Assembly: GCF_033097525.1 (NCBI RefSeq)
Contig: NZ_CP109907.1
Span: 5,022,001 to 5,086,000, forward strand
DNA from: Sphingobacterium sp. UGAL515B_05
GTDB lineage: Bacteria; Bacteroidota; Bacteroidia; Sphingobacteriales; Sphingobacteriaceae
Reading direction: 5' to 3'
DNA: 64,000 nucleotides
Shown here: in pieces, positions 1 through 9,166 of the stretch
Layout of the letters: every line of letters starts with the position of its first letter
How positions within the stretch are numbered: the first letter of the stretch is position 1
The notes under the pieces: generated by a model
What the model was told of the DNA's origin: nothing
Database searches by the model: none
The model's input: the letters and a program-made list of their open reading frames with translations, nothing else
Made by a program: the position numbers and the translations under genes

Positions 1-12
1 AAACGATTTAAA

Positions 13-480
13 ATGAAAAGAATACTACTTATTGCATTGCTGCCACTGTTTGTGGTATTGATGAACAGCTGTTTGAAGAAAGGTCTTCCAGAATATGAAA
101 ACTGGGATCTCAATAACATTGATAATGTATATGTGGAGTATCGATACGAAGGTGGGAAAATGATGAATGGCCAACCAGTCGTCGAATACAAAAGGCTGGA
201 TGTGGAGAAAAAAATCAATACTTCCAACAACAGCATTGAATTGAACATTCAGGTACCGGCCGCTTCAGGCTCTTTCACCGAAGAAATTCGCAAGAAGGTA
301 AACCAGAATTACCTGTGGGTTTATACGGATATTTCTACGGCGGCCAAAATTTCTCCTATCGGGGATACGCCAAAACTGGGGGATCCGGCAGACCTCAATA
401 AGGAACTTCATTACCAGGTAACCGCTGCCAATGGCGGTAAGAAAGATTGGGTCATTAAGGTCGTAACCTTTAAAAATTAA
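13..480 (+). CDS. SusCD-associated lipoprotein (DUF5018-like)
   Basis: This is a 155-residue lipoprotein. The N-terminal hydrophobic stretch ends in the lipobox-like MNSC, with the acylated Cys near residue 20. After it comes a charged region and a beta-rich domain with no recognisable enzyme motif. Small lipoproteins of this kind commonly follow SusD genes in Sphingobacteriaceae and may help bind glycan at the cell surface, but that role is inferred. The SusC/SusD genes, if present, lie to the left of the window. A long hairpin follows the stop codon, so the gene probably ends the upstream SusCD transcript. The lipoprotein call is firm; the DUF5018-like assignment is from general resemblance only. 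Confidence 0.7.
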   Translation: MKRILLIALLPLFVVLMNSCLKKGLPEYENWDLNNIDNVYVEYRYEGGKMMNGQPVVEYKRLDVEKKINTSNNSIELNIQVPAASGSFTEEIRKKVNQNYLWVYTDISTAAKISPIGDTPKLGDPADLNKELHYQVTAANGGKKDWVIKVVTFKN

Positions 481-494
481 AACTTTATAAAATT

Positions 495-537
495 ATTGGA
501 TTATGCCTGTATCATTTTTTAAGAGGCATAATCCAAT
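495..537 (+). terminator. long perfect hairpin after lipoprotein gene
   Basis: Two 14-nt arms (495-508 and 524-537) are perfectly complementary around a T-rich 15-nt loop. It lies 15 nt after the lipoprotein stop codon. The T-run is in the loop and not after the stem, so this could be an RNA-processing or 3'-stabilising hairpin and not a strong Rho-independent terminator. Confidence 0.6.
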
Positions 538-640
538 CTTTCCAAGAACCGAACATGGCATTTGGGCCCGAACCTGTCGTATGGCTGGCAATCTGCTGAC
601 GCGGTAAAATTTTCATGTGTATAATTATAAGATGACCGAA

Positions 641-2041
641 ATGAATCCAAAAAGAAGAAGTTTTTTGAAGCTGGCCGGGCTTTCAAGTTTGAGTGTGTTG
701 TCCAGTGGAATATTTGCAAAGTCCCCACAGGTATCAGCGCACGAAGCTGTAGATCGTTTTGAGGCCCCAAAACAAAAGTTTAATATGTGTGGCTATGCCG
801 CTCCACGAATGGACAAGGTGCGCATCGGGTTTATCGGTGTCGGCAATAGAGGCGCTTCGGCGGTATACCGAATTGCGCACATTGATGGCGTGGAAGTTAA
901 AGCAATCAGCGATATCCGTCGGGGGGTCGCCGAACGCGCGGCGAAATATGTCAAAGGGGAAGCCCCCATCATTTATGCCGATCAGGAAGAGGAATGGAAG
1001 AAATTATGTGACCGGCCCGATATCGATTTGGTCTATATCTGCACGCCCTGGCATTTACATACGCCCATGGCGCTCTATGCCATGAAGGCCGGAAAGCATG
1101 TCGCGGTCGAAGTACCCATTGCAACGACAGTCGAAGAATGCTGGCAGCTGGTCGAAACCTCCGAGGCAACAAAGAAACACTGTATGATGCTGGAAAACTG
1201 TTGTTATGATTTTTTTGAGCTCATGACACTGAATATGGCAAGACAGGGATTATTTGGCGAAATTCTGCACGGGGAAGGGGCTTACCTCCATAATTTGCTG
1301 CAGGAAAATTTTGCCAAAGACAGTTATTACGACATGTGGCGCCTAAAAGAAAATTTTCGCAATGGAAATTTGTATCCCACACATGGTCTGGGGCCGATCT
1401 GTCAGTTGATGGACATCAATCGCGGGGATAAGATGAGCTATTTGACCTCAATGTCATCGAATGATTTTAGTATGCATGCCAAAGCCCTCGAGCTGGCTGC
1501 GAAAGATCCTTTTTATGAACCGTATGCCCATAAAAGCTTCCGTGGAAATATGAATACAACGACAATCCGTACCCAGAAAGGCAGGACCATCATGTTGCAG
1601 CACGATGTATCTAGTCCAAGGCCCTATTCACGCATACACCTGGTCAGTGGCACCAAGGGAATGGCCCAAAAATGGCCCGAACCTGAACGGATTGCCTTTG
1701 GTCATGACTGGATTTCCGCCGAAGAGATGAAAAAGCTCGAACAGCAATACACGCCCGAGATTGTGCTCAAAGTGGGCGAGATGGCGAAAAAGGTAGGCGG
1801 CCACGGTGGAATGGACTTTATGATGGACTGGCGGCTGATTGATTGCCTTCGCAACGGGCTGCCACTGGATCAAGACGTCTACGATGCTGCCCTGTGGAGT
1901 GTGATCGCCCCCTTAAGTGAGCGCTCCGTTAAGAAGAGATCGGATAGTGTGGATATTCCTGATTTTACAAGAGGAGCCTGGGCCAGCAATCCGAAAATGG
2001 AGCTGACCTTGAAGGGTGGCGGAAATACTGGAATGAAATAA
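641..2041 (+). CDS. GH109 alpha-N-acetylgalactosaminidase (Gfo/Idh/MocA fold, Tat-exported)
   Basis: A retaining, NAD-dependent glycosidase is predicted that removes terminal alpha-linked GalNAc, as in blood group A antigen. A twin-arginine signal (RRSFLK) opens the protein. A Rossmann GFIGVGNRG motif follows at roughly residues 62-70, then the GH109-type blocks CTPWHLHTP, GEGAYLHNL, YPTHGLGP and GGHGGMDFMMDWR. Plain Gfo/Idh/MocA oxidoreductases lack this combination. Length (466 aa) fits GH109. ATGs at 617 and 632 are also in frame; I chose the one closest to the Tat motif. It opens a four-gene run with GH35, GH110 and GH95, 15 nt before the next gene. The family call is strong; the substrate is inferred from family and context. 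Confidence 0.88.
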   Translation: MNPKRRSFLKLAGLSSLSVLSSGIFAKSPQVSAHEAVDRFEAPKQKFNMCGYAAPRMDKVRIGFIGVGNRGASAVYRIAHIDGVEVKAISDIRRGVAERAAKYVKGEAPIIYADQEEEWKKLCDRPDIDLVYICTPWHLHTPMALYAMKAGKHVAVEVPIATTVEECWQLVETSEATKKHCMMLENCCYDFFELMTLNMARQGLFGEILHGEGAYLHNLLQENFAKDSYYDMWRLKENFRNGNLYPTHGLGPICQLMDINRGDKMSYLTSMSSNDFSMHAKALELAAKDPFYEPYAHKSFRGNMNTTTIRTQKGRTIMLQHDVSSPRPYSRIHLVSGTKGMAQKWPEPERIAFGHDWISAEEMKKLEQQYTPEIVLKVGEMAKKVGGHGGMDFMMDWRLIDCLRNGLPLDQDVYDAALWSVIAPLSERSVKKRSDSVDIPDFTRGAWASNPKMELTLKGGGNTGMK

Positions 2042-2056
2042 ATTTTAAAGAGAACA

Positions 2057-4723
2057 ATGAAATATCGTTATATAGCCCTTGCCTGTTTACTGTGCTCGAC
2101 TGCGGTGCGTGCCCAATATCAAATGGATTTGCAACATGTCGGAACAGTTCCATTGAATTACCTGAATAAAGAACCTATCGGTCCGAAAGGAAAAGAAATC
2201 CGCGTCAATAATATTTACATGGAAGAAGGCGGCAAGCCCGTTCTTCCGGTGATGGGCGAGTTTCACTATGTCCGTATGGATCATCGCTATTGGCGCGACG
2301 CGCTGCTCAAAATGAAAGCCTCGGGTGTAAATATGGTGGCGACCTACGTCATGTGGAGCCTGCATGAAGAAACCGAAGGGCAGCAAAATTGGTCTGGCAA
2401 TCATGACCTGCGACGTTTTGTCCAGTTATGTGATGAACTTGGATTGAAAGTGCATCTCCGCGCCGGCCCTTATTGCAATGCCGAAATGCAGCATGGGGCG
2501 CTTCCCGAATGGATCGTCAACAATAAAGCACTGGTGACCCGAAGCAATGATCCGTTGTACCTTAATTATTCCAAAAAATGGTATCAATCTGTCTTTAAGC
2601 AGGTCAAGGGATTGTTGCACAAAGACGGCGGGCCAATTATGGCTTTGCAATTGGAAAACGAATTCGTCAAAAAAGGACTTGTGGTTTCCCACCTTATGAA
2701 CTTAAAAAAGCTGGCTCGTGAAGCTGGTTTTGATGTGCCTTTGTATACCATGACACACTGGATGGATAGTGAATATCCCAAAGGGGAAGTCGTCCCCTAT
2801 GGTGGTTTCTATATTGAAACGCCCTGGGTGACCAACCATGGTAAAATGACGCCACCCACAAATTTTGAATATTTTACCTACAATAGGCTTTCGGATAATA
2901 TTGGGACCGATATCATCAAGATTGAGGGGGATGTGGAATCTTTCGACGGTTCAAAAAATGACTCGCCGTTTTTTACCTGCGAAGTGGGGGTAGGTGCTCC
3001 TACTTTTTATCACCGCAGGGCTGTAGTTGACGGGGGAATGGCTGGCGAGAATATCAACCTGCGCCTGGGTACTGGTGTCAACCTTATGGGCTACTACATG
3101 TATGTAGGTGGTACCAACCCACGGGGCGAAAAGAATACCTACGGCAATGGCCCTTACTTTGGCTATGATTATCAGGCACCGATCCGTGAATTTGGAACGC
3201 TTGGCAAAGTGATGACAGAAACCAAAAAGCTCAATTATTTCATGAATGATTTTGGATCTGAACTGGCACCCATGCTGGCTTACCTTCCTTTGAGCAATAA
3301 AAATAAAGATAATCTACAGTGGTCTGTCAGGTCGGATGGTAAATCGGGATACCTTTTTGTATCCAATTACCTTTACCGCTACGATAGACCCACATTCGAT
3401 CAGGTACAGTTTAAGCTGAAACTACAGGATGAAGAATTGGCTTTTCCAAGAAAACCGGTCGCTATAGTGAATAAATCCTATTTCTTGTGGCCTTTTAACT
3501 TAGATATGAACGGCGTCAACCTGAAATATGGGACAGCGCAGCCCATCACAAGTCATCGTGAGGGTAAGGTAACCAGTTATTTTTTCTTTGAAGATGATGC
3601 AATTGCGGCAGAATACCTCATCGATGCAACCCAACTCAAAAGAATCCAGGCCAAAGGCGCAAAAGTGACCAAAGAAAAGAACCGATATTTTGTTTCCAAT
3701 GTGACGCCGGGAAAAGAAGCTGTGATCACCCTAACCAAGACAAACGGCGAACAGATCAAACTCGTAACGCTTACCGAAAAACAATCCGATGAGCTTTGGA
3801 AAGGCAAGCTCGGAGAAAAGGATTTTGTTGCGTTGACGAGTTCAAGCCTGGCCGTAGATGCGGGCAAGATGCTAATTACCGCCGAAGATGCCACGCAAAA
3901 GATCAGTTTATACAGGTCCCAGGGGCAGAAGTCTTTTGAAGATAAGGTGTATCAGGGAAAAAAAGCAGATCAGCTGCAAGCTACAGCTACAGTATTGGGG
4001 CCAATGGATGAGGCCAGCTGGATATACCCGAAAACAGGTATTGTATTGAAGAAAGCTTTTGACGGGACTTCATTAGCCGATGTAACAGAAGCGACATTGC
4101 GGTTTAGTTCTGATAAAGCGGTAAAGGTATATTGGAACGGCAGGGAGTTGTCTCCTAAAACTGTGGGGGAATATGCAAAGGCCGATGTTAAAACCCATGT
4201 ACTTTCGCGAAATAATGAAATCCGTTTTGAATCAGTAGAGAACGGGGCCAATGTAATTGCGTCCATAGAAATCCTATACAAAAATGGCGTGCGCAAGGTA
4301 TGGAATACGGACGATACCTGGTTAAATGCAGACAATAAGCCTGTGGAAACCAGAGACGACAAAAGCAAGCCAGCGCATTATGCTGCTGAAGAGAGATTGG
4401 GCCTCTTTGCGTTTACCCTGCCTGATTTGACGCGGAGCAAAGATGAGGTCCGGTTGGAACTGAGCTACTTTGGCGATAAGGCCACGGCCTATATCGGTGA
4501 AGAACCATTTACCGATAGCTACAACGACGGTACGCCCTGGATACTGGGTGTCAGCCGTAAAAAGGAAGAACTGCTGAATGATAAGTTAACTGTGCGCATC
4601 ACTGGATTTGGGGCCGATACGCAAGATATCTTCTTGGAAGACAATTTTGACCGTATCAAAAGCCAGTTCCCGGCAATTAAAAATGCCAAGATGGTTAAGG
4701 ACTATACCTATAGCGTCAACTAA
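2057..4723 (+). CDS. GH35 beta-galactosidase, secreted
   Basis: This is a secreted exo-beta-galactosidase of family GH35. The signal peptide ends at about residue 20. The TIM barrel carries the general acid/base in GPIMALQLENEF (Asn201-Glu202) and the nucleophile in FFTCEVGVG (Glu309), with the typical GEFHYVRM and RAGPYCNAE strands before them. The 888-aa length reflects C-terminal beta-sandwich domains (about 560-888) including a jelly-roll region. It follows GH109 by 15 nt, so co-transcription is likely. In a mucin O-glycan setting it would remove beta-galactose once fucose and alpha-linked caps are gone. The family is secure; linkage preference cannot be read from sequence. Confidence 0.92.
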   Translation: MKYRYIALACLLCSTAVRAQYQMDLQHVGTVPLNYLNKEPIGPKGKEIRVNNIYMEEGGKPVLPVMGEFHYVRMDHRYWRDALLKMKASGVNMVATYVMWSLHEETEGQQNWSGNHDLRRFVQLCDELGLKVHLRAGPYCNAEMQHGALPEWIVNNKALVTRSNDPLYLNYSKKWYQSVFKQVKGLLHKDGGPIMALQLENEFVKKGLVVSHLMNLKKLAREAGFDVPLYTMTHWMDSEYPKGEVVPYGGFYIETPWVTNHGKMTPPTNFEYFTYNRLSDNIGTDIIKIEGDVESFDGSKNDSPFFTCEVGVGAPTFYHRRAVVDGGMAGENINLRLGTGVNLMGYYMYVGGTNPRGEKNTYGNGPYFGYDYQAPIREFGTLGKVMTETKKLNYFMNDFGSELAPMLAYLPLSNKNKDNLQWSVRSDGKSGYLFVSNYLYRYDRPTFDQVQFKLKLQDEELAFPRKPVAIVNKSYFLWPFNLDMNGVNLKYGTAQPITSHREGKVTSYFFFEDDAIAAEYLIDATQLKRIQAKGAKVTKEKNRYFVSNVTPGKEAVITLTKTNGEQIKLVTLTEKQSDELWKGKLGEKDFVALTSSSLAVDAGKMLITAEDATQKISLYRSQGQKSFEDKVYQGKKADQLQATATVLGPMDEASWIYPKTGIVLKKAFDGTSLADVTEATLRFSSDKAVKVYWNGRELSPKTVGEYAKADVKTHVLSRNNEIRFESVENGANVIASIEILYKNGVRKVWNTDDTWLNADNKPVETRDDKSKPAHYAAEERLGLFAFTLPDLTRSKDEVRLELSYFGDKATAYIGEEPFTDSYNDGTPWILGVSRKKEELLNDKLTVRITGFGADTQDIFLEDNFDRIKSQFPAIKNAKMVKDYTYSVN

Positions 4724-4745
4724 CAGTACAGGGTGATGAAAAAAG

Positions 4746-4774
4746 CTATATCGTGCTATGAAAACACGATATAG
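4746..4774 (+). terminator. intra-operon hairpin between GH35 and GH110
   Basis: Ten-nt arms (4746-4755 and 4765-4774) are perfectly complementary around a 9-nt loop, 22 nt after the GH35 stop. The following TGTTATT is only a weak U-tract. It may cause partial termination or protect the upstream mRNA and so set different enzyme levels within the cluster. Confidence 0.5.
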
Positions 4775-4816
4775 TGTTATTAAATGTGAAGACAATTATA
4801 AATTTTTGATAGCATA

Positions 4817-6649
4817 ATGAGGCTAGTAATTTTAAGTATATGGGTATTGATTTTTTTTCAGGTGAATGGCCAAACCATTGATGTAACGCAATTTGGTGCC
4901 CAGCCCAATAGTTTCGCTGACGCGACCCTTGCTGTAAAGAAGGCGATTGAAGCGGCAAAAGGGCAATCGGATGTGATCTTAAATTTTCCAAAAGGGAGAT
5001 ATGATTTTTGGCCAGATCATGCCACCGAGACCAATTATTACATTTCGAACAGTTCGTCTGAAAGTGAATTTCCAGTAAAAAGGCAGCGCGTGGGCCTATT
5101 TTTTAAAGGCCTTAAAAACATCCGGCTCGAAGGGAACGGGTCAACCTTTGTATTTCATGGGAAAATGATCAGCTGGGTATTAGATAGTTGCGAAAATATA
5201 ACATTACGCAATTACACAGTAGATTATGAGCGGCCCGGCATGTCCGAAATGACCGTCCGATCGCTATCGCCGACAGAAATAACTGTTGCTGTCCATCCCG
5301 ACAGCAGATTCACAATAATGGACGGAAAAGTACAGTGGTACGGTGAACAATGGATACCCAATCCAAAAGGTTTCTTTCTGGCCCGGGTAAATCCACATGA
5401 AGATCGGATTTTTTACAGCAACTGGGTGCCTTTTCAAGCGAGCAGCGCTGAAAGAATCGGATCCACTGGCATTAGATTTAAGGGTGATTTTTCGAAATTT
5501 AAGGCCGATACAGGTGATGTACTTACGCTCAGGGATGCCATAAGGGATTATGTCGGTGTATTTCAAAACCGAAGCAAGAATATCAGCCTACACAATGTGC
5601 ATATGAATAGTATGCACGGTTTGGGTATTGTATCGCAATTCTGTGAAAATTTAAACTATGACCGTATTTATGTGGAGCCGGCCAAAGGTAGTGGCCGCGT
5701 GATCGCTTCATCGGCCGATGGTATGCACTTTTCGGGCTGTAAAGGGCAGATTACCATCAACAACTGTCGGTTTAGCGGGATGCATGACGATCCCATTAAT
5801 GTGCATGGAACACACCTGAAAGTGAAAGAGATTATTTCACCAACGCAGTTGAAATTAAGATTTATGCATCATCAGAGTTATGGTTTTATGGCTTTTGCTA
5901 AAGGGGATACAATCGCATTTCTACATGCAAAGGCATTGCAGATCTACGGTCAAGGAGTGGTTAAATCGGCTACGTTGGTCAGCGAACGGGAGATGCTTAT
6001 CGAACTGGAAAAAGCCGTCCCAAAGCAGCTTCAACTGGACGATGCCCTGGAGAACATCACCTGGACGCCGGCGCTTACCTTAACCAATTCAAGGTTTGAA
6101 CGTACAATTTCCAGGGGAACGCTGGTTACGACACGACGGAAAGTCCTGATCGAAAACAATGTGTATTACCGTACAGGCATGCATGCGATTCTCATCGAGA
6201 ATGATGCGATGGGCTGGTATGAGTCTGGTCCCGTAGCGGATGTCACGATCAGGAACAACCAATTTATAGCCTGTGGTTTTAACAGTGCGCCGGGTAGTTA
6301 TGCGATTAAGATAAACCCCGAAAACAGCGAACAGGTAAAAAATTATTATGTACACCAAAACATCCGTATAATGGACAATTTGTTTCGTCTGGATGGAGCT
6401 CCGCTGTTGTCCGCAAAGAGCACCAAGGGACTGCTATTTGCCGATAACCGGATAGAAAAAATGAATGCATCTGGAGGAGAGGAACAGCCGGCATTCCATC
6501 TCATCGATTGTACGGGGGTACGGATCGAGGGGAATAAATTTGAAGGGACGAGGCCGCGACTACGGGTTCAGGGCATGTCCAAGAGCGATCTAAAATCGGA
6601 TATTAAATTTGAAATACCGGATGTGAATCAAGAAGGTGCTGGTTTTTAA
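4817..6649 (+). CDS. GH110 alpha-1,3-galactosidase (parallel beta-helix)
   Basis: This is a secreted beta-helix glycosidase of family GH110, which removes alpha-1,3-linked galactose as in blood group B or linear alpha-Gal epitopes. The signal peptide ends near residue 18 (VNG-QT). The helix body carries the diagnostic ADGMHFSGC (Asp301) and GMHDDPINVHG (Asp324, Asp325). The 23-residue spacing matches, as I recall it, the three catalytic aspartates of a characterised marine GH110. Length 610 aa is typical. The gene stands between GH35 and GH95 with 93 and 27 nt gaps. Whether it is B-antigen specific (needs fucose) or also takes linear alpha-Gal is not visible. Confidence 0.88.
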   Translation: MRLVILSIWVLIFFQVNGQTIDVTQFGAQPNSFADATLAVKKAIEAAKGQSDVILNFPKGRYDFWPDHATETNYYISNSSSESEFPVKRQRVGLFFKGLKNIRLEGNGSTFVFHGKMISWVLDSCENITLRNYTVDYERPGMSEMTVRSLSPTEITVAVHPDSRFTIMDGKVQWYGEQWIPNPKGFFLARVNPHEDRIFYSNWVPFQASSAERIGSTGIRFKGDFSKFKADTGDVLTLRDAIRDYVGVFQNRSKNISLHNVHMNSMHGLGIVSQFCENLNYDRIYVEPAKGSGRVIASSADGMHFSGCKGQITINNCRFSGMHDDPINVHGTHLKVKEIISPTQLKLRFMHHQSYGFMAFAKGDTIAFLHAKALQIYGQGVVKSATLVSEREMLIELEKAVPKQLQLDDALENITWTPALTLTNSRFERTISRGTLVTTRRKVLIENNVYYRTGMHAILIENDAMGWYESGPVADVTIRNNQFIACGFNSAPGSYAIKINPENSEQVKNYYVHQNIRIMDNLFRLDGAPLLSAKSTKGLLFADNRIEKMNASGGEEQPAFHLIDCTGVRIEGNKFEGTRPRLRVQGMSKSDLKSDIKFEIPDVNQEGAGF

Positions 6650-6676
6650 TCAGGTATTTACAGCATAACTAAATGA

Positions 6677-9073
6677 ATGATGAGAGTTTTTTTTATTGCG
6701 CTTTTTGCAAGTGCTTACGCTGTTGCTACGGCACAGGAAAACAATGCCCTAAAATTATGGTATACGAAACCGGCAACACAGTTTGAAGAAGCTTTGCCGT
6801 TGGGAAATGGCCGCCTGGGGGCAATGGTATATGGCGGAGTGGACAAAGAACGTATATCTTTAAATGAAGCCACCTTATGGTCGGGTGGTCCTATTGATGC
6901 CGCAAAGGTCAATCCCGATGCAAAACGTTATTTGCAGCCCATCCGGGAGGCACTATTTAACGAAGACTATAAAAAGGCCGATTCCTTAGCCCATTTTATG
7001 CAGGGACCTTACTCGGAGGCCTTTATGCCACTGGGGAATCTCTTTTTCGACTTTGCCCACAAGGGGAATGTGAGCGATTACCGCCGGGAACTGGATATTC
7101 AGCAGGCAATTTCAAAAGTGAGTTACCGGATTGGGGAGACCAGGTATACACGGGAGACATTGGTGTCACATCCGCAACAGGTGATTATCTTTCGCTTAAC
7201 TGCGCAAGGAAAAGATAAACTTAATTTTTCCTGTCATTTTGATAGCAAATTGCTTTCGCGAAGTTCGGTAAGGCAGGGGATGCTCCAAATGAACGGTTGG
7301 GCACCGGCGCATACCGAACCGAATTATAGGGGTAATATCGCGAATGCTATTGTGAATGACACCACAAATGCGATGCGCTTTGTATCTATGCTTAAGGTAC
7401 TGAAAACCGATGGCAAGCAAAAGTTGCAAGATTCGACCTTAAGTGTGAGCGGGGCCACGGAAGTTGTGCTGGCTTTGTCTATGGCAACCAGCTACAATGG
7501 CATCGATAAAAATCCGGGCACAGAAGGTAAATCCGTAGATAAACTCGCTGCTGGCTATCTTTCAAAAATCGCCAATACCGATTATCAAAGTTTAAAAAAG
7601 ATACATTATGCCGACTTTGGAAAGTATTTTAATCGGGTATCTTTAACCTTGGGTGATGCTGAAAACGAAAACCTATCCACTGTAGACAGACTTAATCGCT
7701 TTGCTGCCGGCCATAGAGACAATAGTCTGATCGCTCTTTTTTATCAGTATAGCCGGTACTTATTGATCAGCTCTTCACGGGAGGGAGGTCTCCCGGCCAA
7801 TCTGCAGGGAATCTGGAACGAATCGGTACGCCCGCCCTGGAGCAGCAATTATACCACAAACATCAATGCCGAAATGAACTACTGGGGAGCAGAGACCGCA
7901 GATCTTCCGGAAATGCACCGCCCATTATTTGATTTTATTGGCCGATTGGTAAAACCGGGGCATATTACTGCACAAAACTTCTATCACGCCGGCGGCTGGG
8001 TATGCCACCACAATAGCGATATGTGGGCAATGACCAATCCCGTTGGAGATAGCGGTGAAGGCGATCCCTGTTGGGCCAACTGGCCGATGGGCGGAGTCTG
8101 GTTGAGCACACATCTGTGGGAACATTACGCCTTTACCAAAGATGAGGCCTTTTTGCGCGATCAGGCTTATCCTGTAATGAAAGGAGCGGTGCAGTTTTGC
8201 CTCGACTTTTTGACAGCGGATAAAAAAGGTTATTTGGTAACTGCACCTTCGACTTCGCCAGAGAATGTATACATCACCGACAATGGCTATGTCGGGCAGA
8301 CCTTGTACGGAAGTACAGCAGATTTGGCGATGATTAAGGAACTATTTGTTGATTATTTAAAAGCTGCGGCCGCCCTCAATATCGATAAAGAAATACAGGC
8401 ACAAGTAAAGCAGGCTTTCGCAAAAATTTATCCGTATCAGATCGGTAAGCAGGGTAATTTGCAGGAGTGGTATCACGACTGGGCGGATAAAGAACCCCAT
8501 CATCGACATCTGTCTCATCTGTTTGCCGCTTATCCGGGCTATACCATCACCACCGCAGAAACGCCTGAGTTAGCTGAGGCGGTACGTAAATCACTTCAAT
8601 TAAGGACCAACGAAGGAACAGGTTGGGCGATCACCTGGAGAATAAATTTGTGGGCAAGGATGCAGAATGCTGAACGCGCATACGATGCTGTTAAAAAATT
8701 AATGCGCTTTGTGGGAAAGGATGCGGCAATTAAATATGGCGGCGGTGGTGTGTATGCCAATTTATTTGGTGCACATCCGCCGTTCCAAATTGACGGAAAC
8801 TTCGGCGGTGGCGCCGGCATTTCAGAGATGTTGCTCCAAAGTCACCAGGGCTATATTGAACTGCTGCCTGCACTACCCGAGGAATGGCAGACTGGCGCGG
8901 TCAAAGGTTTTGTTGCCCGTGGTAATTTCGTCCTTAACTATTCTTGGGACAAAGGACAGTTAAAAGAAGTAAAGCTGCTTTCCCGTAAAGGCGGTACCTG
9001 TAAAATCAAGTATAAAGATCAAGTGAAAACCCTCCATACCCAAGTGGGGAAAAGTTATACGTTGAAGTTCTAA
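6677..9073 (+). CDS. GH95 alpha-L-fucosidase (1,2-alpha type), secreted
   Basis: This is an inverting alpha-L-fucosidase of family GH95, mostly acting on Fuc-alpha-1,2-Gal (H antigen). A signal peptide of about 20 residues is followed by the N-terminal beta domain (LPLGNGRLGAMVYGG) and an (alpha/alpha)6 barrel. Key residues seen are Asn395/Asn397 in TTNINAEMNYW, the acid Glu529 in STSPENVY, and the Asp of FQIDGNFGG near residue 706. The 798-aa length is normal. A second ATG follows at once (6680). It is the last gene of the glycosidase run; a strong terminator overlaps its stop codon. The call is secure. Confidence 0.92.
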   Translation: MMRVFFIALFASAYAVATAQENNALKLWYTKPATQFEEALPLGNGRLGAMVYGGVDKERISLNEATLWSGGPIDAAKVNPDAKRYLQPIREALFNEDYKKADSLAHFMQGPYSEAFMPLGNLFFDFAHKGNVSDYRRELDIQQAISKVSYRIGETRYTRETLVSHPQQVIIFRLTAQGKDKLNFSCHFDSKLLSRSSVRQGMLQMNGWAPAHTEPNYRGNIANAIVNDTTNAMRFVSMLKVLKTDGKQKLQDSTLSVSGATEVVLALSMATSYNGIDKNPGTEGKSVDKLAAGYLSKIANTDYQSLKKIHYADFGKYFNRVSLTLGDAENENLSTVDRLNRFAAGHRDNSLIALFYQYSRYLLISSSREGGLPANLQGIWNESVRPPWSSNYTTNINAEMNYWGAETADLPEMHRPLFDFIGRLVKPGHITAQNFYHAGGWVCHHNSDMWAMTNPVGDSGEGDPCWANWPMGGVWLSTHLWEHYAFTKDEAFLRDQAYPVMKGAVQFCLDFLTADKKGYLVTAPSTSPENVYITDNGYVGQTLYGSTADLAMIKELFVDYLKAAAALNIDKEIQAQVKQAFAKIYPYQIGKQGNLQEWYHDWADKEPHHRHLSHLFAAYPGYTITTAETPELAEAVRKSLQLRTNEGTGWAITWRINLWARMQNAERAYDAVKKLMRFVGKDAAIKYGGGGVYANLFGAHPPFQIDGNFGGGAGISEMLLQSHQGYIELLPALPEEWQTGAVKGFVARGNFVLNYSWDKGQLKEVKLLSRKGGTCKIKYKDQVKTLHTQVGKSYTLKF

Positions 9074-9113
9074 AAAAAGGTTGCCCTTCAGATCTGAGGG
9101 GCAACCTTTTTTT
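9072..9113. terminator. bidirectional Rho-independent terminator
   Basis: A7-GGTTGCCC on the left pairs with GGGCAACC-T7 on the right, and the intervening TCAGATCTGA can extend the stem. T-runs lie on both sides, so it ends the glycosidase operon (plus strand) and the converging phosphohydrolase operon (minus strand). Confidence 0.92.
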
Positions 9114-9166
9114 AGATGAGTAATCTTTTTAGCAGATTGCGTTCGGAATACCCATAACAGGCACCT

